Below are positions 61,101 to 64,000 of a DNA stretch of 64,000 nucleotides, one piece after another. Each line of letters begins with the position of its first letter. Within the stretch, counting starts at the first letter, position 1. This DNA comes from Ganoderma boninense. Its lineage: Eukaryota > Basidiomycota > Agaricomycetes > Polyporales > Polyporaceae. The notes below the pieces were generated by a model. That model was not told the origin of the DNA. It saw only the letters and a program-made list of their open reading frames with translations, and did no database searches. Where the stretch lies: the NCBI GenBank assembly GCA_002900995.3, contig CM035313.1:682001-746000 (forward strand), read 5' to 3'. Position numbers and translations under genes: made by a program.

Positions 61101-63080
61101 CTATTACCGCCGCTTCATCCCTGCTTTCGTGCGTCTCGCGAGCCCTCTGTATGACTTGTTGAAGGGAAGCCCTCGAAAGGGCGCACCTATCCAATGGTCA
61201 GCTGCCTGCGAACACGCGTTTGGAGCCTTGAAACAGAAACTTACCTCCTCCCCAGTTCTCACCTATCCTCAACCATGGCACCTTTTCGTAATCGACACTG
61301 ATGCGTCAGGAGACGCTATCGGCGGAATTCTCCACCAGTCCGCCGACCGTTTTGATGGGGGGAAGAAGGAGAAGCACGCTTCAATTTCAAAGAATCAAAA
61401 CTCCATCCTATTGTGTACGAATCGAGACGTATGTCACCTACCGAGCAACAATACTCCGCACAGGAACGCGAGATGCTGGCAATTGACTATTGCCTCCAGA
61501 AGTGGCGAGGGTACGTCGAGGGCTCACCGATCGTCGTCTGCACCGACCACGAGAGCCTAAAGTACTTCCTTTCGCAGAAGCACCTTGGCCGCCGTCTAGC
61601 TCGTTTCGCCGACAACATAGCACATTTTGACGTGAAAATCGTCTACCGGCCCGGCCGCAATCAGCTTGCTGCCGACGCACTCTCAAGGCGGCCAGGAAAT
61701 CCACACGTACCCGACTCCGAGACTCTAGGTCCTCTCTTCGCACACCCGCTCGAATCCGAGCCTGTTCCAGTCGCGCACTTTGAAACCCTCGAAAAATGGC
61801 GGCAGCAGCTCCTTGACGATCCCTCCTCGGAGCCATCCCGACGCGGCTACGCCCTTCAAGACATGAACCTGTGGCGAAGGATTAGCAGCGACGCAGGAGA
61901 CATCATGGTACGCGTACCTACCAGCTTGGAGGACGCACGCACGCTGATCCATGCCGTGCACGACCAGATAGGACACCTCGGGGCCCGTGCCGTCCTCGAT
62001 ACGCTGCGTGTGCATGCCCAAATACCGCGCGCGACTGATCTTGTCACCGATGTTGTCCGCCGCTGCAACCAATGCCAGTTCACCCGGCGCGAGGCTCCCG
62101 TACCACAACACTTGCATCCGCTTCCTCGCGTCGACGCATTCGACTGCTGGGCCTTCGATTGGATCGGCCCGCTGCAAAAATCTACAAAAGGGAATCAGTA
62201 CATTCTCACCGCGCTCGATCACGGGTCCGACCTCCCGCACGCCACTGCGCATGCCGCCCGCTCGCACACCGGTGCACTCGAGCTTCTCCGCACACTCATC
62301 ACCCAGTACGGCAAGCCGAAGGCTCTCCTCACAGATAACGGAGAGGAATTCCTCTCGTACCCATTCCAAAACTACCTCGCACGGCTCGGTATCGAGCACC
62401 TGCGCACTTCGCCGTATCACCCGCAAACCAACGGCCGGCTTGAAAAATTCAACGACAATCTAACGCAGACCCTCGCACGGCTGGTGGCACCGGACCGACA
62501 AGAGCAGTGGGATGACTACTTGCCTGATGCCCTGCTCGCCGCACGCGCACACACCAACACGTCCACCGGAGCTTCGCCCGCCTTCCTCGCGTATGGCCGT
62601 GAGGCTCGTCTCCCGAGTGAGCCGACTTTTGACATGTTGCGTCGCCCGCCTACTGACAGCGAGATCGCGACCTTGCAGCACGCACGACTTGAGCGTGTCC
62701 GAGACCTGTCGCAGTTCCGCGGGGAGGCTAACATGCAGGCTCTGCGTCGGCTCGAAGCAGCCGCAGAAAAACGCGAAAATACGTACCGCGATCGCGGCAT
62801 CGGAATCGGCAGCCTTGTGCTGCGCTGTTCGCCCGAGGCCACCAAGCTGCACCCGCGCTGGGACGGGCCCTTCATCGTTCACGACCTAACTGATCGCAAC
62901 ACATATCAGCTTCGCACAAAAAACGGCTACGTACTGCGTACCTTGTACAACGCCGAACGCCTCAAGCCCTACAACACCTCCGAGGCCGCACCCCGCCTGT
63001 GGTACTCCAGCGCCGAGTTACAACGCCGCGATGCCAAATCCCGCGTCAAAAACGACCTCCAGGCCCGTCGCATCACCTAG
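58180..63080 (+). CDS. Gag-pol polyprotein of the Ty3/gypsy element (frameshifted in RNase H)
   Basis: First in-frame ATG is at 58180 (MQTDQDLLGQL). Gag-like helical region with WLLIVEGYLQGL and WADLKSELYSKF; zinc knuckle CYNCNRTGHYSRNC (CCHC) at about 59161; an acidic spacer. Aspartic protease AIIDSGAASCYVLP, with DSG where DTG is commoner. RT contains VDYRRLND, TMLDLKSGYWQIPV, FGLCNAPATFQ and the YLDD active site. RNase H starts IDTDASGDAIGG. At the six-G run 61357-61362 the frame shifts; the other frame resumes with the conserved ESRRMSPTE...EREMLAI segment and runs to the stop at 63080. Integrase has an H-H-C-C finger (HDQIGH...CNQC) and DDE residues in AFDWIGP, LLTDNGEEF and NGRLEKFN, with a C-terminal chromatin-type tail not evident. 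One base lost from a seven-G run would explain the break. Confidence 0.93.
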
Positions 63081-63261
63081 TTCCGAGGACACGTCATCAC
63101 AACTACCACGTCCCGTTGTCAGCAAGTATACAACAACAAAACCCCACAATGGTTACCACTTACTTCCTGTACGAGTATTGCAACCCTGTTGGAGACGGCC
63201 CTGCAGTGGAGACGACGGAGATGCCGGAGACGACGAAGACAGGCTCGACAGGGCGAGGTTT

Positions 63262-63276
63262 GAGAAGGGGGGATGG
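63262..63276 (+). promoter_or_regulatory. Polypurine tract
   Basis: GAGAAGGGGGGATGG immediately before the 3' LTR; primes plus-strand synthesis in this element class. Confidence 0.75.
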
Positions 63277-63567
63277 TGTTGACGCCAGCGATTGGCTGCG
63301 CCCGCAGCCTGTTTGCCCGTGTTTGTACTCCACCCGATCGGGACGTCCAGACTGCGCGACCTCATCCGCAGGCCGAAACCTCATACTGTACGCTATAATG
63401 ATGAAAGGAATGAGCTCACCGGTTTACTGACTCGATGAGGAGCCGTGACGTAGTTACAGCAACCTATGTACTTAAAAACCCCCTCGACGTCGAATACGAA
63501 CCTCAGTACTCCGTCCTCGTCCTCACGCCTGCCGGTTCAGACTCCGAAAGGACAGGGCGCAATCACA
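63277..63567 (+). repeat. 3' LTR
   Basis: Partner of 57684-57974, 291 bp, two substitutions seen. Confidence 0.93.
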
Positions 63568-64000
63568 GTCTGGGTGGGGCACATGGCAGCCACGCGGCAC
63601 ACATGGCGTCCATGTGGCAAAGACGCCCCCACGTCCCATTCTCTTATGATTACAAGTCCGTGTAAACGGTGCCATCAAAACGTGGAATGCGCTTGATTTG
63701 GAAGTTTCATCAAATGGACCCCCGGCACTCCTCATCCGCCTCACGCTCGGACTGAGACTTGGACTTGAGTTTTTCTTGATAACGCGCCTGAGGGTTGTGA
63801 ACACACAATCCGAGCTTGCTTCTTCAGGTTTCTTGGTTTCTGACGTGTCCGTCATTCAGATGCATTTGTGCACACACGGTCAGCTCTGTGAGGCTCCGGT
63901 CACATCTTTCTGAGGTCGAGTTGCAGCTGCTCCACACCCTATGCGCTTCAATTTGAGCTGTGGCTGGACTACGTGTTTCTCTGCCTGGCCATGGTGTAGG
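63568..64000. other. Flank of the retrotransposon, no gene seen
   Basis: Starts with the GTCT target duplication. Nothing recognisable before the window edge. Confidence 0.45.

Larger units (their letters stand above)
57684..63567 (+). mobile_element. Ty3/gypsy LTR retrotransposon, nearly intact
   Basis: 5.9 kb with two 291-bp LTRs of TGT...ACA form that differ at only two positions seen (57697/63290 a/g and 57895/63488 t/c). Flanked by GTCT (57680-57683, 63568-63571); AGTCT if one LTR base is counted as flank. Domain order gag-PR-RT-RH-INT is Metaviridae. One frameshift. LTR similarity implies recent insertion. Confidence 0.95.

Overview
The window reads as nuclear DNA of a filamentous basidiomycete, most likely an Agaricomycete (possibly a polypore-type fungus; this is inference). 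The genes are split by many short GT-AG introns of about 50-75 bases, coding DNA is GC-rich, and there is a fungal LIM-RhoGAP, a kleisin, expanded F-box families, a Helitron, a PIF/Harbinger element and a Ty3/gypsy retrotransposon. No bacterial or organellar features were seen.

Left third (1-16 kb): two near-identical, same-strand copies of the 5' half of a Psr1/NIF-type HAD phosphatase gene lie 12.8 kb apart. Between them are a gene-poor, diverged-repeat tract (1.7-8 kb) and a complete PIF/Harbinger transposon (7974-12090) with a DDE transposase and a Myb/SANT-like partner in convergent orientation. The element ends at the stop codon of phosphatase copy 2. Upstream of copy 2 are three miniature transposons with visible target-site duplications, one nested in another.

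Middle (16-35 kb): a cluster of small, multi-intron, uncharacterised paralogues. I call them family A (C-terminal helix region with an FWxLVA/FREAVAD core), family B (about 215 aa, four exons, C-terminal 'GDhVxhxhxhxR' core) and F-box/'SGS'-type proteins. Members of A and B recur next to one another on both sides of a giant Helitron gene (about 2,400 aa) that encodes a Rep (HUH/Y2), a Pif1-like helicase and a C-terminal ubiquitin-protease-like domain. This A/B/F cluster is the best candidate here for something undescribed. A short remnant of a Y-family (kappa/DinB-like) DNA polymerase follows.

Right third (36-57 kb): ordinary housekeeping DNA. A two-LIM-domain gene looks like a partial copy of the neighbouring full LIM-LIM-C1-RhoGAP gene. 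Then come a BTB/POZ gene, an intron-containing tRNA-Gln(CUG), a mitochondrial-type PPR protein divergently paired with the cohesin kleisin RAD21, a WD40 protein and an F-box protein. Beyond them lie a mariner-like foldback element and a young Ty3/gypsy element (57684-63567, near-identical LTRs, one frameshift in a G run).

Several frame breaks in this window fall in homopolymers (phosphatase copies, gypsy RNase H) and neither phosphatase copy is intact, so uncorrected long-read indels are a real possibility. Gene models with exon coordinates were spliced by eye; the RhoGAP, RAD21, PPR, transposase, LIM, B1 and B4 models close without frame error.
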